Shown here in pieces: positions 9,048 through 17,545 of a stretch of 49,783 bases of DNA. Made by a program: the position numbers and the translations under genes. The DNA is from an uncultured Streptococcus sp. (GTDB lineage: Bacteria; Bacillota; Bacilli; Lactobacillales; Streptococcaceae): NCBI GenBank assembly GCA_934196125.1, contig CAKPVT010000007.1, positions 1 to 49,783 of the forward strand, read 5' to 3'. Positions within the stretch are counted from its first letter, which is position 1; each line of letters begins with the position of its first letter. The notes beneath the pieces were generated by a model that saw nothing but the letters and a program-made list of their open reading frames with translations, was not told the origin of the DNA and ran no database searches.

Positions 9048-9416
9048 TTATTTAAGAGTAACTGAAGCTCCAGCTTCTTCAAGTTTAGCTTTGATTTCTT
9101 CAGCTTCTGCAGTTGCAACGCCTTCTTTAACATTAGCAGGTGCACCATCAACAAGAGCTTTAGCTTCTTTAAGACCAAGACCTGTAACTTCACGTACAGC
9201 TTTGATAACAGCAACTTTTTTGTCGCCAGCTTCAGTCAATTCAACGTCAAATGAGTCTTTAGCAGCACCAGCGTCTGCAGCACCAGCAGCAGCTGCAGCT
9301 ACAGGAGCAGCTGCAGTTACACCAAATTCTTCTTCGATAGCTTTTACAAGATCGTTCAATTCAAGGATTGAAGCTTCTTTAATTTCAGCAATAATGTTTT
9401 CAATGTTCAATGCCAT
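9048..9416 (-). CDS. rplL: 50S ribosomal protein L7/L12
   Basis: The 122-residue acidic stalk protein binds L10 as dimers and recruits translation GTPases. The sequence shows the N-terminal dimerisation helix (MALNIENIIAEIKEAS), an Ala-rich hinge at about residues 36-52, and the C-terminal domain with GLGLKEAKALVDGAP. The start is at 9416 because GGAGG sits 8 bases before it; an upstream in-frame codon has no ribosome site. It is the second gene after rplJ, spaced 68 bp. Expression is expected to follow the L10 leader control upstream of rplJ. Confidence 0.97.
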   Translation of the reverse strand: MALNIENIIAEIKEASILELNDLVKAIEEEFGVTAAAPVAAAAAGAADAGAAKDSFDVELTEAGDKKVAVIKAVREVTGLGLKEAKALVDGAPANVKEGVATAEAEEIKAKLEEAGASVTLK

Positions 9417-9484
9417 TGTAGATTCCTCCAAAATATTAATTGTTTTATTAGATAATTGTTTGTAGCGTTAAGCTACCATACGCA

Positions 9485-9988
9485 TTAAGCAGCGTCGTCT
9501 TCTTTGTTGTCTGCAACTGCTTTGACAGCAAGTGCAACGTTGCGAACTGGCGCTTGAAGTACAGAAAGGAGCATAGATAGAAGTCCTTCGCGGTTTGGCA
9601 ATGATGCAAGGGCAGCGATTTCTTCTTTTGAAGATACAGCGCCTTCGATTGCTCCACCTTTGATTTCAAGTGCTTCAGCATCTTTAGCAAAGTCACTAAG
9701 AACTTTTGCTGGTGCAATAACATCTTCGTTAGAGAACGCTACTGCAGATGGTCCAACGAAAAGATCTTTCATTTCGTCAAGACCTGCTTTTTCAGCTGCA
9801 CGGGTCAAAATTGAATTTTTGATAACTTTAAATTCAACACCGTTTTCACGAAGAGTACGGCGAAGAACTGTATCTTGTTCAACTGTAAGACCGCATGAAT
9901 CAACAACAACGATAGATGCAGCAGCTTTCATTTTTTCAGCAACAGCATCAACTTGTTCAGCTTTTTTAGCAATAATTGCTTCACTCAT
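9485..9988 (-). CDS. rplJ: 50S ribosomal protein L10
   Basis: Binds 23S rRNA at the stalk base and carries the L7/L12 dimers; with L7/L12 it is also the autoregulator of its own mRNA. The 167-residue protein starts MSEAIIAKKAEQVDAVAEKM and contains the conserved segment VVVDSCGLTVEQDTVLRR and the C-terminal L7/L12-binding helix. Length is normal. GGAGG lies 7-8 bases before ATG 9988. It heads the rplJ-rplL operon. Confidence 0.97.
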   Translation of the reverse strand: MSEAIIAKKAEQVDAVAEKMKAAASIVVVDSCGLTVEQDTVLRRTLRENGVEFKVIKNSILTRAAEKAGLDEMKDLFVGPSAVAFSNEDVIAPAKVLSDFAKDAEALEIKGGAIEGAVSSKEEIAALASLPNREGLLSMLLSVLQAPVRNVALAVKAVADNKEDDAA

Positions 9989-10004
9989 TAGTTTTACCTC
10001 CGTT

Positions 10005-10140
10005 ATTATTTTTGGGCTAGGTACAAAAAAATTCGCACCTAAACCTAGACACGAAAGTACAAATACGTTATTTCATCATTACGTTTTGTGCCTCGGCAGG
10101 AATATTATGAGCACGGCTCCCCTGCTGTCTTAGGTCAGTT
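10005..10140 (-). promoter_or_regulatory. Ribosomal protein L10 leader (autoregulatory mRNA element)
   Basis: The 5' leader of rplJ on the minus strand has the Firmicute L10-leader arrangement: a long interrupted stem starting GACAGCAGGGGAGCCGTGC, internal loops, and a 3' strand ending GGTGCGAATTTTTTT before the rplJ ribosome site. L10-L7/L12 is known to bind such leaders and repress the operon. Boundaries are approximate because I judged the fold by eye. Confidence 0.7.
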
Positions 10141-10340
10141 TCATTACAAAACCTTAATTATTATATCCAATATTTCTCCTTGTGTCAATACTTTTTATGA
10201 AATATTTTATTTTTTTCATTTCTTTTCATGTTTTTAAATATCCTTTAAAGATAGGAAAAATTCAAAAACAGATTATAGTATCGGTTTAGTTTTATATAAA
10301 ACGCTTCCTTTTAAAAAATCAGATTTTTTGCATATAAATA

Positions 10341-10370
10341 TTTGACTTTTACTGACCAATGGTATATTAT
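10341..10370 (+). promoter_or_regulatory. clpL promoter with a CtsR operator
   Basis: TTGACT (10342-10347) and TATTAT (10365-10370) are 17 bp apart. The plus-strand TTTGACTTTTACTGACC (10341-10357) is the reverse of GGTCAGT-AAA-AGTCAAA, the tandem heptamer recognised by the heat-shock repressor CtsR with one heptamer imperfect. The operator covers the -35 box, so repression at normal temperature is expected. Confidence 0.75.
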
Positions 10371-10403
10371 AATATCAGAAGGTGATTGATAGGAACAATT
10401 AAG

Positions 10404-10480
10404 AAATCTCTTTAAATACGACCTCTCTACTACGATTTGTAAAGACTAAAGAGATTTAACCTTCCAGGCACTAAATCGTA
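10404..10480 (+). promoter_or_regulatory. Structured clpL leader with two interleaved stems
   Basis: About 150 bases separate the predicted transcription start from the clpL ATG. AAATCTCTTTA (10404-10414) pairs perfectly with TAAAGAGATTT (10447-10457). TACGATTT (10431-10438), inside that loop, pairs perfectly with AAATCGTA (10473-10480), which lies outside it. The pairings interleave, as in an H-type pseudoknot, and need not exclude each other. A role in temperature sensing or mRNA stability is inference. Confidence 0.55.
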
Positions 10481-10525
10481 CAATAGTATCATTTTAGGAA
10501 ATATGATTGAAAAGAGGTAATATTT

Positions 10526-12634
10526 ATGGCAAATAATAATTTTTATGGAAGAGATCCTTTTGGAAATATGGATGACATTTTTAATGAACTTATGGGTAAC
10601 ATGGGCGGGTACAATTCAGAAAACAGACGCTATTTGATTAATGGGCGCGAAGTTACTCCTGAAGAATTTGCACAATATCGCCAAACAGGTAAGCTCCCTG
10701 GAAACGCAGAATACCAAGAAGGAGCGCCTACTTCTGCTCCTAAAGAAGATGGTATCTTGGCAAAATTAGGAACAAACTTGACTGAACGCGCACGCGCTAA
10801 CGAACTCGACCCTGTTATTGGACGTAACAAAGAAATTCAAGAAACTGCTGAAATCTTGTCACGTCGTACCAAAAACAATCCTGTCCTTGTGGGAGATGCA
10901 GGTGTTGGTAAAACAGCCGTTGTCGAAGGCTTAGCGCAAGCTATTGTCAATGGTGATGTGCCAGCAGCTATCAAAAATAAAGAAATTATTTCTATTGATA
11001 TTTCTGGTCTTGAAGCTGGCACACAATATCGTGGTGCTTTTGAAGAAAATATCCAAAACCTTGTCAAAGAAGTTAAAGACGCTGGTAATATCATTCTCTT
11101 CTTTGATGAAATCCACCAAATTTTAGGCGCGGGGTCAACTGGTGGCGACTCTGGTTCGAAAGGCTTAGCTGATATTCTCAAACCTGCACTTTCTCGTGGC
11201 GAATTGACCGTTATCGGTGCAACAACTCAAGACGAATATCGTAATACTATTTTGAAGAATGCTGCGCTCGCTCGCCGTTTCAACGAAGTCAAAGTAAATG
11301 CTCCTTCTGCTCAAGATAGCTTTAATATTTTAATGGGAATTCGTGATTTATATGAAAAACACCATAACGTTATTCTCCCTGATAATGTGTTAAAAGCCGC
11401 TGTTGATTTTTCAATTCAATATATCCCACAACGTAGTTTACCAGATAAAGCTATTGACTTGATTGATATGACTGCTGCTCATTTGGCTGCTCAACACCCT
11501 GCAACTGATGTCAAATCTCTTGAAAAGGAAATTGCAGACCAAAAAGAAAAACAAGAAAATGCTGTGGCTAAAGAAGATTACGAAGCAGCTCTCAATACCA
11601 AAGTTCGTATCGAAGAATTGCAAAAACAAATTGACAACCATACGGAAGGGCAAAAAGTTACAGCTACCGTTAATGATGTGGCAGAATCTGTCGAACGATT
11701 AACTGGTGTTCCCGTATCAAATATGGGAGCAAGTGATATTGAACACTTAAAAGAATTAGCTAGCCGTTTGAAAGGTAAAGTCATCGGACAAGATGAGGCT
11801 GTTGAAGCCGTCTCACGTGCCATTCGTCGTAACCGTGCTGGTTTTGACGAAGGTAATCGACCAATTGGTAGTTTCCTCTTTGTCGGTCCTACTGGCGTTG
11901 GTAAGACAGAGCTTGCTAAACAATTAGCCCTTGATATGTTCGGCTCAAAAGATGCTGTTATCCGCCTTGACATGTCTGAATACTCTGATCGCACAGCCAT
12001 TTCTAAATTAATCGGTACAACTGCTGGCTATGTTGGCTACGACGACAATAGCAACACGCTTACTGAACATGTTCGTCGTAATCCATACTCAATTGTCCTT
12101 CTTGATGAAATTGAAAAAGCCGACCCTCAAGTTATCACACTTCTTCTCCAAGTTTTGGATGATGGTCGTTTGACAGACGGTCAAGGTAATACGATTAACT
12201 TTAAGAATACCGTCATCATTGCCACCTCTAATGCTGGATTCGGCAACGAAGCTTTGACTGGTCAAGATGATAAAGATAAGAAAATTATGGATCGTATCGC
12301 TCCATACTTCCGCCCAGAATTTCTTAACCGTTTCAACGGTATTATCGAATTCTCTCACTTGACTAAAGAAGACTTGAACGACATTGTTGACTTAATGCTT
12401 GACGAAGTTAGCAAGACCATTGCCAAGAAAGGCATTGATTTGGTGGTTAGTGATGCTGCTAAACAGCACCTTATCGAAGAAGGTTATGATGAAGCCATGG
12501 GTGTTCGACCACTCCGCCGTGTCATTGAACAAGAAATCCGCGATAAAATCACTGATTTCTATCTCGATCACACAGATGTTAAACACCTTAAAGCTGACAT
12601 GGTTGACGGAGAACTAGTCATCAGCAAAAAATAA
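10526..12634 (+). CDS. clpL: ClpL, stress ATPase of the Clp/Hsp100 family
   Basis: A 702-residue AAA+ chaperone that resolves aggregated protein in heat and acid stress. Streptococcal ClpL works largely without ClpP. The N-terminus (MANNNFYGRDPFGNMDDIFN) is the short Asn/Gly-rich region of ClpL, with no zinc finger (unlike ClpE) and no Clp_N repeats (unlike ClpC). Then come AAA module 1 with Walker A GDAGVGKT near residue 123 and FFDEIH near 192, a coiled middle region near 330-375, AAA module 2 with GPTGVGKT near 454 and LLDEIEKA near 525, and a C-terminal D2-small domain with GVRPLRR near 660. The ATG follows AGAGG. It is monocistronic behind a CtsR-type promoter. Confidence 0.95.
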   Translation: MANNNFYGRDPFGNMDDIFNELMGNMGGYNSENRRYLINGREVTPEEFAQYRQTGKLPGNAEYQEGAPTSAPKEDGILAKLGTNLTERARANELDPVIGRNKEIQETAEILSRRTKNNPVLVGDAGVGKTAVVEGLAQAIVNGDVPAAIKNKEIISIDISGLEAGTQYRGAFEENIQNLVKEVKDAGNIILFFDEIHQILGAGSTGGDSGSKGLADILKPALSRGELTVIGATTQDEYRNTILKNAALARRFNEVKVNAPSAQDSFNILMGIRDLYEKHHNVILPDNVLKAAVDFSIQYIPQRSLPDKAIDLIDMTAAHLAAQHPATDVKSLEKEIADQKEKQENAVAKEDYEAALNTKVRIEELQKQIDNHTEGQKVTATVNDVAESVERLTGVPVSNMGASDIEHLKELASRLKGKVIGQDEAVEAVSRAIRRNRAGFDEGNRPIGSFLFVGPTGVGKTELAKQLALDMFGSKDAVIRLDMSEYSDRTAISKLIGTTAGYVGYDDNSNTLTEHVRRNPYSIVLLDEIEKADPQVITLLLQVLDDGRLTDGQGNTINFKNTVIIATSNAGFGNEALTGQDDKDKKIMDRIAPYFRPEFLNRFNGIIEFSHLTKEDLNDIVDLMLDEVSKTIAKKGIDLVVSDAAKQHLIEEGYDEAMGVRPLRRVIEQEIRDKITDFYLDHTDVKHLKADMVDGELVISKK

Positions 12635-12659
12635 TTCCTATTTTTAAACACTCCTATTT

Positions 12660-12690
12660 AGCTCAACTCACAGAAGTTGGGCTTTTTTCT
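12660..12690 (+). terminator. Terminator of clpL
   Basis: AGCTCAACT (12660-12668) pairs with AGTTGGGCT (12675-12683) and is followed by TTTTTCT. Confidence 0.8.
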
Positions 12691-12741
12691 ATGGTATTTT
12701 GATAAAATAGAATAACTAAAAAGTTTACAAAGGATAATGAT

Positions 12742-13389
12742 ATGCAACTCACACTTTATAATCTTTATCAAAAAATGCTAACACATATGGGAGCAACGAA
12801 TTGGTGGCCTGCTGATTCCAAGCAACAAATCATCATTGAGGCTATTCTCATTCAAAACACGACTGAATTAAATGCTACTAGGGCTTCACAACTTATCAGA
12901 GCAGCTAGCAACTACGATTTGCAAGTGCTGGTGAGTATGCCTAAAGAAAACTTAGAAGAACTTGTCCGCCCTGCTGGTTTTATGAAAAATAAAAGCAAGG
13001 CTATTCAAGAAGTGACTAGTTGGTATTTGGCGCATGAGGAAAATCCTACAAAAATTGTTCAACAATATGGTAGCTCACTGCGAAAAGTCTTATTGTCTTT
13101 GCACGGTGTTGGACCAGAAACTGCTGATGTTCTCATGGCTTATATCTTTGACCAACCGCAATTTATCGCTGATAAATACGCTCGTACATTATTTATACAA
13201 TTAGGAATTAATGATTTAACGGACTATAAAAACTTAGCAATATTGCTTGCAGAACTTCCGCAACCATTTACCTTTGTGGATGCACAAGAATTCCACGGAT
13301 TAATTGATGAATTTGGCAAACAATATTTTCATCCTGTCGAGGACTTTCAGAAAAGTTTTCTGGCAGGCGACCAGTTGATTTTGAAATAA
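12742..13389 (+). CDS. Endonuclease III-like (HhH-GPD) DNA glycosylase
   Basis: A 215-residue base-excision repair protein. It opens with a WWPADSK segment near residue 21 and ILIQNTTELNATRA near 37, typical of the HhH-GPD fold. The helix-hairpin-helix is LHGVGPETADVLMAY at about residues 117-131, followed by the aspartate-containing segment IADKYARTLF. Compared with Nth (LPGVGRKTA...VDTH), the lyase lysine is a glutamate and the four C-terminal iron-sulfur cysteines are absent; the protein contains no cysteine. That points to a monofunctional glycosylase like Helicobacter MagIII rather than an AP lyase. The substrate (3-methyladenine is one candidate) is not shown by sequence. It has its own ribosome site (AAAGGA) and no obvious operon partner. 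Confidence 0.8.
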   Translation: MQLTLYNLYQKMLTHMGATNWWPADSKQQIIIEAILIQNTTELNATRASQLIRAASNYDLQVLVSMPKENLEELVRPAGFMKNKSKAIQEVTSWYLAHEENPTKIVQQYGSSLRKVLLSLHGVGPETADVLMAYIFDQPQFIADKYARTLFIQLGINDLTDYKNLAILLAELPQPFTFVDAQEFHGLIDEFGKQYFHPVEDFQKSFLAGDQLILK

Positions 13390-13479
13390 GTGTCATTTTT
13401 TCTGAAAATGAGCTAGTTAGCTATTTGAGAAAGTGCTACCATAAAAGTATTGAGTTCATTATAGAAAGGAGGAAATGAT

Positions 13480-14165
13480 GTGAACGAATTAGAATATATG
13501 CCCAAAACAGTCGCTTTGAGGCCGTTTTACTTGGCTTTTTGGGAGGCGCTTTAGATGTCTATTGTCAAATACAATTCAATACCTTGGTCGCAACTCAGAC
13601 TGGTAATATTCTTTTTCTAATCGCTGATATTAGTCATAGTCCATTACAGCAAACGCTGATTCGCTTGTTTTCTGTTCTTTTCTTCTCAATTGGTTTCATG
13701 TTTGGTTTGCATGTGCGTGCCAATGCCAAAACAGCCTTTTGGAGAGTTTATGCTCTGCTACCGTTGTTGATTGACACAATGATTTTGCCACTATTACCAG
13801 ATATTCGTTTGCTTTGGGTTGTCTTGCTGGCACTAGCAACTGGGCTATTAACCTTGACATTTTCAGGCAGTTAGATTGAATCACACGCTTATTCTATTCT
13901 GATGACGTCTGGGAATTACCGTAAAATGATAACAGCTTGGCATCAGTATTTTAATGCCGATGAAAAAACGTGTGCTATGAAGCGCCAAGCTATCAATTAC
14001 TCCCTTGTTGTTATTAGTTTTGTCATCGGTGCTATCACAACAGCTATTTTATATCATTTTACACATGAAAAAACTATCTGGATAGTAACGCTAATTCTCG
14101 CTTGCATTATCTACCATTATTCAAGTGTCGTTGTCCGCTATCGCTTGCAAGCTTGTAATATTTGA
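13480..14165 (+). pseudogene. YoaK family (DUF1275) membrane protein, broken
   Basis: Two lesions interrupt what would be a protein of about 228 residues. AAGGAGG precedes a GTG at 13480 that reads NELEYMPKTVALRP and then runs out of frame. The family sequence (SRFEAVLLGFLGGALDVYC) continues in another frame from about 13509, so a single-base shift lies near 13505. Then FSGS is followed by an in-frame TAG at 13872-13874, and the same frame resumes IESHAYSILMTSGNYRKM, typical of DUF1275 where a Gln would be expected. Hydrophobic segments cover most of the length. The fragments are unlikely to fold into a working transporter. Confidence 0.8.
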
Positions 14166-14177
14166 TATTAAAAAACG

Positions 14178-14215
14178 CCCCTAGATTAGCACCAATACTA
14201 GTCTAGGGGTATTTT
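14178..14215. terminator. Convergent terminator
   Basis: CCCCTAGATTAG (14178-14189) and CTAGTCTAGGGG (14198-14209) form a 12-bp stem with one G-U pair. T-rich tracts lie on both sides (TATTTT on plus, GTTTTTT on minus), so it serves both the YoaK pseudogene and the GyrI-like gene. Confidence 0.75.
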
Positions 14216-14246
14216 AGGTAAATGAATCTAAAGTAGCATCCAGCCA

Positions 14247-14855
14247 TTATTCAATGGGATAGCGCAAAATGGTTTTGAGCTTATCTTTGCTAACACGATT
14301 TTCATTATTCAAGTAAATTTCTCTATGATAATTTTTTGAACGCTTTACATTAGTTTCTTTAGCAAATAAATCCATTTTTTGAAAAGAGATAGGTTCATCA
14401 TCATAAGCACCTATGTGAAGAATTTCTACACAGTTTTCAGCAGGGATTGTCTCAAAATAAATTTGCTCATAAAGTGCATTAGGCTTTTTACGGCTAGTAT
14501 GTTCCAATGCTGTCAAAAACATATTTTCTGTGATAAAATTCGGCTGACGTATCATAGCGATATATTCAAGTTGATTTTTATCCAAAATTTTATTGTCATC
14601 TACCGTTTTCCAAACTGCTTCTAATGGATACACTGTGTAATCATTTATGTCTTCCAAGGTAGGAGCTTTTTTATACCTCATTTTTATGGCATATGCCAAC
14701 GAAAATAAAGCGGACACTTTATCTGAAAACTCTTTTTGGTTTGGGTCACCTTTACCATTAATCATAATAAACTGTTGTTTAGGAAGGTTTACAAGGCGTG
14801 GTGACTGTTTCGCTCCATATAACTCTTTTTCATGTTTTCGCCATTCATGTTTCAT
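14247..14855 (-). CDS. GyrI-like small-molecule-binding domain protein
   Basis: A 202-residue soluble protein beginning MKHEWRKHEKELYGAKQ and containing FIMINGKGDPNQKEFSDKV near residue 25, characteristic of stand-alone GyrI-like (SOUL/AraC-effector fold) proteins of COG4832. Such domains bind small hydrophobic or cationic compounds, sometimes hydrolysing them; the ligand here is unknown. The start at 14855 follows AAGGAG by 8 bases, preferred over an ATG ten codons upstream. The next gene upstream in the same direction is a WYL-domain regulator, a common pairing, so this protein is probably its target or cofactor. That regulator is broken here. Confidence 0.8.
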   Translation of the reverse strand: MKHEWRKHEKELYGAKQSPRLVNLPKQQFIMINGKGDPNQKEFSDKVSALFSLAYAIKMRYKKAPTLEDINDYTVYPLEAVWKTVDDNKILDKNQLEYIAMIRQPNFITENMFLTALEHTSRKKPNALYEQIYFETIPAENCVEILHIGAYDDEPISFQKMDLFAKETNVKRSKNYHREIYLNNENRVSKDKLKTILRYPIE

Positions 14856-14913
14856 AATTTGTTCTCCTTTTCTCTTTGAGAACATTATATAAAACTTAAC
14901 ATGACAACAGTTG

Positions 14914-15810
14914 TCATGTTTTATATTTTTCTTGAATTTTCTTAATTTGACGCTGTATGCTTTCCCTCATTTCTCGTGGTTCTAAAACTTCCACGTATTC
15001 GCCAAAAGAAAAAAGATAGGAATAAAACACATCGTTATTTGGAAACAGTGTCTTTACAACTAAAAAATCATTTTCTTCTGTAATGCAATCTCGTGAAAAT
15101 TCATCATACACACGAAACGCTACTTGTTTATCAAATTTTAGAGTTCCGGTAATCAGATTTTCCTGCTTTATGAACGTATCAACCTTGGGAATGACTTCAG
15201 GTGGTGTAAACTGCTCCTCTGTAATTTTAAGCTGTTCGATTCTAGTTAGTTTAAAAAGCCGACAGTCATTTCTAAGCATACAAAAACCATACACATACCA
15301 TGCTTTACTTTTAAAAACAAGTTTTAGGGGTTGGATATAGCGAAACACATACTCTTTTTGGTTGTTAAAATAGTTAAAAGATATCACGCGCTTATCTAAA
15401 ATAGCTGATTTAATGTCATTAAAAATATTCTGCTCTGGCTGCCCTTGCCGCCAATCTGAAAAATCCACCTCAATCTAATTCGTTGTTTGTATCTGAAAAA
15501 GTGCACTTATTTTTGTCAACAATTCATTGGAATCCTTGTCATGGGTAGCATGTAAACCTTGCAAAGCTGTTAGAATTTGTTCTTTTTCCTTTGATGATAA
15601 TACTAATTTATCTAAGGTAAATTCCTCATCAATTACAATGCCACCATTTTTTCCTTGAATAGCATAAATTGGAATACCTGAAGCGCTAATAGCATCAACT
15701 CTGTAAATTGTCCTGACTGATACTTCGAATTTTTTGGCTAATTCTGGAGCCGTAGCTTTTCCCTTTTTTAGTAGGTAATAAACAATCCTAAACAATCGAC
15801 TTTCCTGCAT
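14914..15810 (-). pseudogene. YafY-type HTH/WYL-domain transcription regulator with a nonsense codon
   Basis: The DNA-binding half (15475-15810, 111 residues, MQESRLFRIVYYLLKKGKAT) and the WYL half (14914-15474) lie in one frame separated by a TAG at 15475-15477. The codon sits in TTN-stop-IEVDFSDW, where the family usually has Trp (TGG to TAG is one change). A GTG at 15468 could restart the WYL half, but with no obvious ribosome site. The HTH also reads VRTIYRVDAIS where relatives have an extra Asp (TIYRDVDAIS), a loss of one codon in the DNA-binding region. Intact members are repressors or activators of about 300 residues. I infer loss of function, leaving the GyrI-like gene next door without its regulator. 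Confidence 0.8.
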
Positions 15811-15860
15811 AAAAGTTTCTACTCCTTATATCTTAACTCACCATAATCTGCCTACTTCAG

Positions 15861-16809
15861 TTATTCTCGAAAGGCTTGGGCTAGGCATGCGATATCTTCT
15901 GGGCTTGTGCGACAGCAACCGCCGACTATTTTTGCGCCTAATTGGTGCCAAGCTCTGCTATTTTCAAGAAGAGTGTGTGAATTATGTGGCATGGATTTCC
16001 AAGTTTGTGTTGCACCGTCGGAAATCTCGCCAGAATTTGGATAGGTCACCAAAGGCTTGGGCCAAACCGTTCGAATCCGTTTTAACAAGCCAGAAATAAC
16101 GGCAGGGCTACTGCAATTGATGCCAAAAGCCAAAATTTGCGGGCTTTGTTCACATGGAGCCGCTACTTCTTCAATCGGCGTTCCGTCGGAAATATGTTTA
16201 TCATCCTGTGCCGTAAAAGAAATATAGGCTTCTGTTTGCGGAAATTCTGTCGCCAATAAATCAAGCAAAGCTTTAGCTTCAGCAACATTAGGAATCGTTT
16301 CAATTCCTAAAAAATCACTTCCAGCAGACAGTAAAGCTTGAATACGTGGGCGGTGAAATGCCTGATATTCTTCTTGCGTCAGCTGATAATTGCCATTATA
16401 TTCAGAGCCGTCAGCTAAGTAAGCTGCATAGGGGTCCGACATCCCCAGAAATCAAAGGATAAGGGCGTTTTTTCTTTGCCTCATCAAATAAAACATTCCA
16501 AAAATTATCTCGTGCTTGTCTAGCTAAAGTCGCTGTCAAAGAAATAATATCCAACGCTTCTTTTTCAGATAAACCAAAATTCTCTAACCCTTGAACAGTC
16601 GCTTGATAACTAGAAGTTGTTAAAATATCAGCACCAGAACGTAAATACACATCATGCAAATCTTAGATAACGCTTGGATTTTCCAATAAATATTTAGCAG
16701 ACCAAAGTTTGCCCGAAACGTCATAACCACGATTCTCAAGCTCAGTTCCCAAAGCGCCGTCTAAAATCACATAATCTTGACCGGCTAGCAATTCTTTAAA
16801 TCTTCCCAT
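15861..16809 (-). pseudogene. mmuM: Homocysteine S-methyltransferase, broken
   Basis: Would transfer a methyl group from S-methylmethionine to homocysteine. The gene starts at ATG 16809 (MGRFKELLAGQDYVILDGAL) and has two lesions. A TAA replaces what is likely a Gln codon in PSVI-stop-DLHDVYLRSGAD at about 16664-16666. Then GGACCCCTATG near 16437 has one extra C, shifting GDVGP-YAAYLADGSEYNG out of frame. The downstream part runs intact to 15861 and keeps the zinc-ligand signature GGCCRTSP near the C-terminus and FGINCSSP. Total length would be about 316 residues, normal for MmuM. It follows the mmuP remnant in the same direction, the usual mmuP-mmuM order. Confidence 0.9.
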
Positions 16810-16821
16810 AGTAAATCCCTT

Positions 16822-17246
16822 CTACCACTTCTTATAACGCAAATAATGGTAAACATAACACAAAATGACAAATGGAATCCCAAAATACAAGCCTGCACGC
16901 TGCGAAGCATCCCAAGCAATTCCGATAATCGAAATCACCAAAAGAATAATGGTAATATAAGGCAAAACTGGTGTAAAAGGCGTTTGATAAGACAATTCAT
17001 CAATAGAATGTTCTTTCAAAATGCCTTACGAAAATTGATTTGTGCCATTGGAATGGATAACCAAACAACCACTGCTCCCACTAGATAAGATAAAACAGCT
17101 CCCAGTGATCCAGCTTGAGCGATAGTATAGCCCGAACTTAAAAACCAACCTGTACCTATCACACCGCCAAGTGACAACATAAATAAATGACGACTGGTCA
17201 TTTTTCGCTGAAACTGACCTTCGTTTTCAAAATTATGATTTTCCAT
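16822..17246 (-). pseudogene. mmuP: Amino-acid (S-methylmethionine) permease, internally deleted
   Basis: The N-terminus (ATG 17246) carries the first helices of an APC-family permease, with GGVIGTGWFLSSGYTI and AGSLGAVLSYLVG. At about residue 65 it jumps to the C-terminal end, SIPMAQINFRKAF, so most of a protein of about 450 residues is deleted. After the junction a missing T (GCATTTTGAAAG near 17020) shifts the frame, and the last 65 residues (KEHSIDELSYQTPFTP, then two helices) continue to 16822. The neighbour mmuM suggests the substrate was S-methylmethionine. Both genes of the salvage pair are dead. Confidence 0.8.
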
Positions 17247-17521
17247 ATACCCCTCTCAATTTTTAATATGTTTATAATAGCACAAGATTTTGAGAAAAGA
17301 TAATAGTCATTATCTATTAATTTGTTAGTTAAAAACTATAACAAAAAACCGAAACAAAAGTGTTCAGCTTCTTTGCTTGTGTCATTATAATTCCAAGACG
17401 CAATACAATCTGGATTGTTGAAGGTCTCTGTCAAAAAATATAAAAACAATGATTGTCAACTTTAGACAACTTAAAATTTCCCATACGCATACAAATTTGC
17501 ACCCACATAGCACAAACAAAA
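17247..17521. other. Intergenic region without a recognised gene
   Basis: About 275 bp of AT-rich sequence between the mmuP remnant and the ysxC terminator. It should contain the old mmuP promoter. I see no open frame, repeat or RNA element that I can defend. Confidence 0.5.
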
Positions 17522-17545
17522 AAGACTGGAGCCCCAGCCCTTTTA
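17522..17545 (-). terminator. Terminator of the clpX-ysxC transcript
   Basis: On the minus strand, a GGGCTGG/CCAGTC-type stem closes a short loop and is followed by TTTTTT, directly after the ysxC stop codon. Confidence 0.6.

Noticed and set aside
9091..9465. A 124-codon plus-strand frame over rplL
   Set aside because: An antisense shadow caused by the Ala-rich composition of L7/L12.
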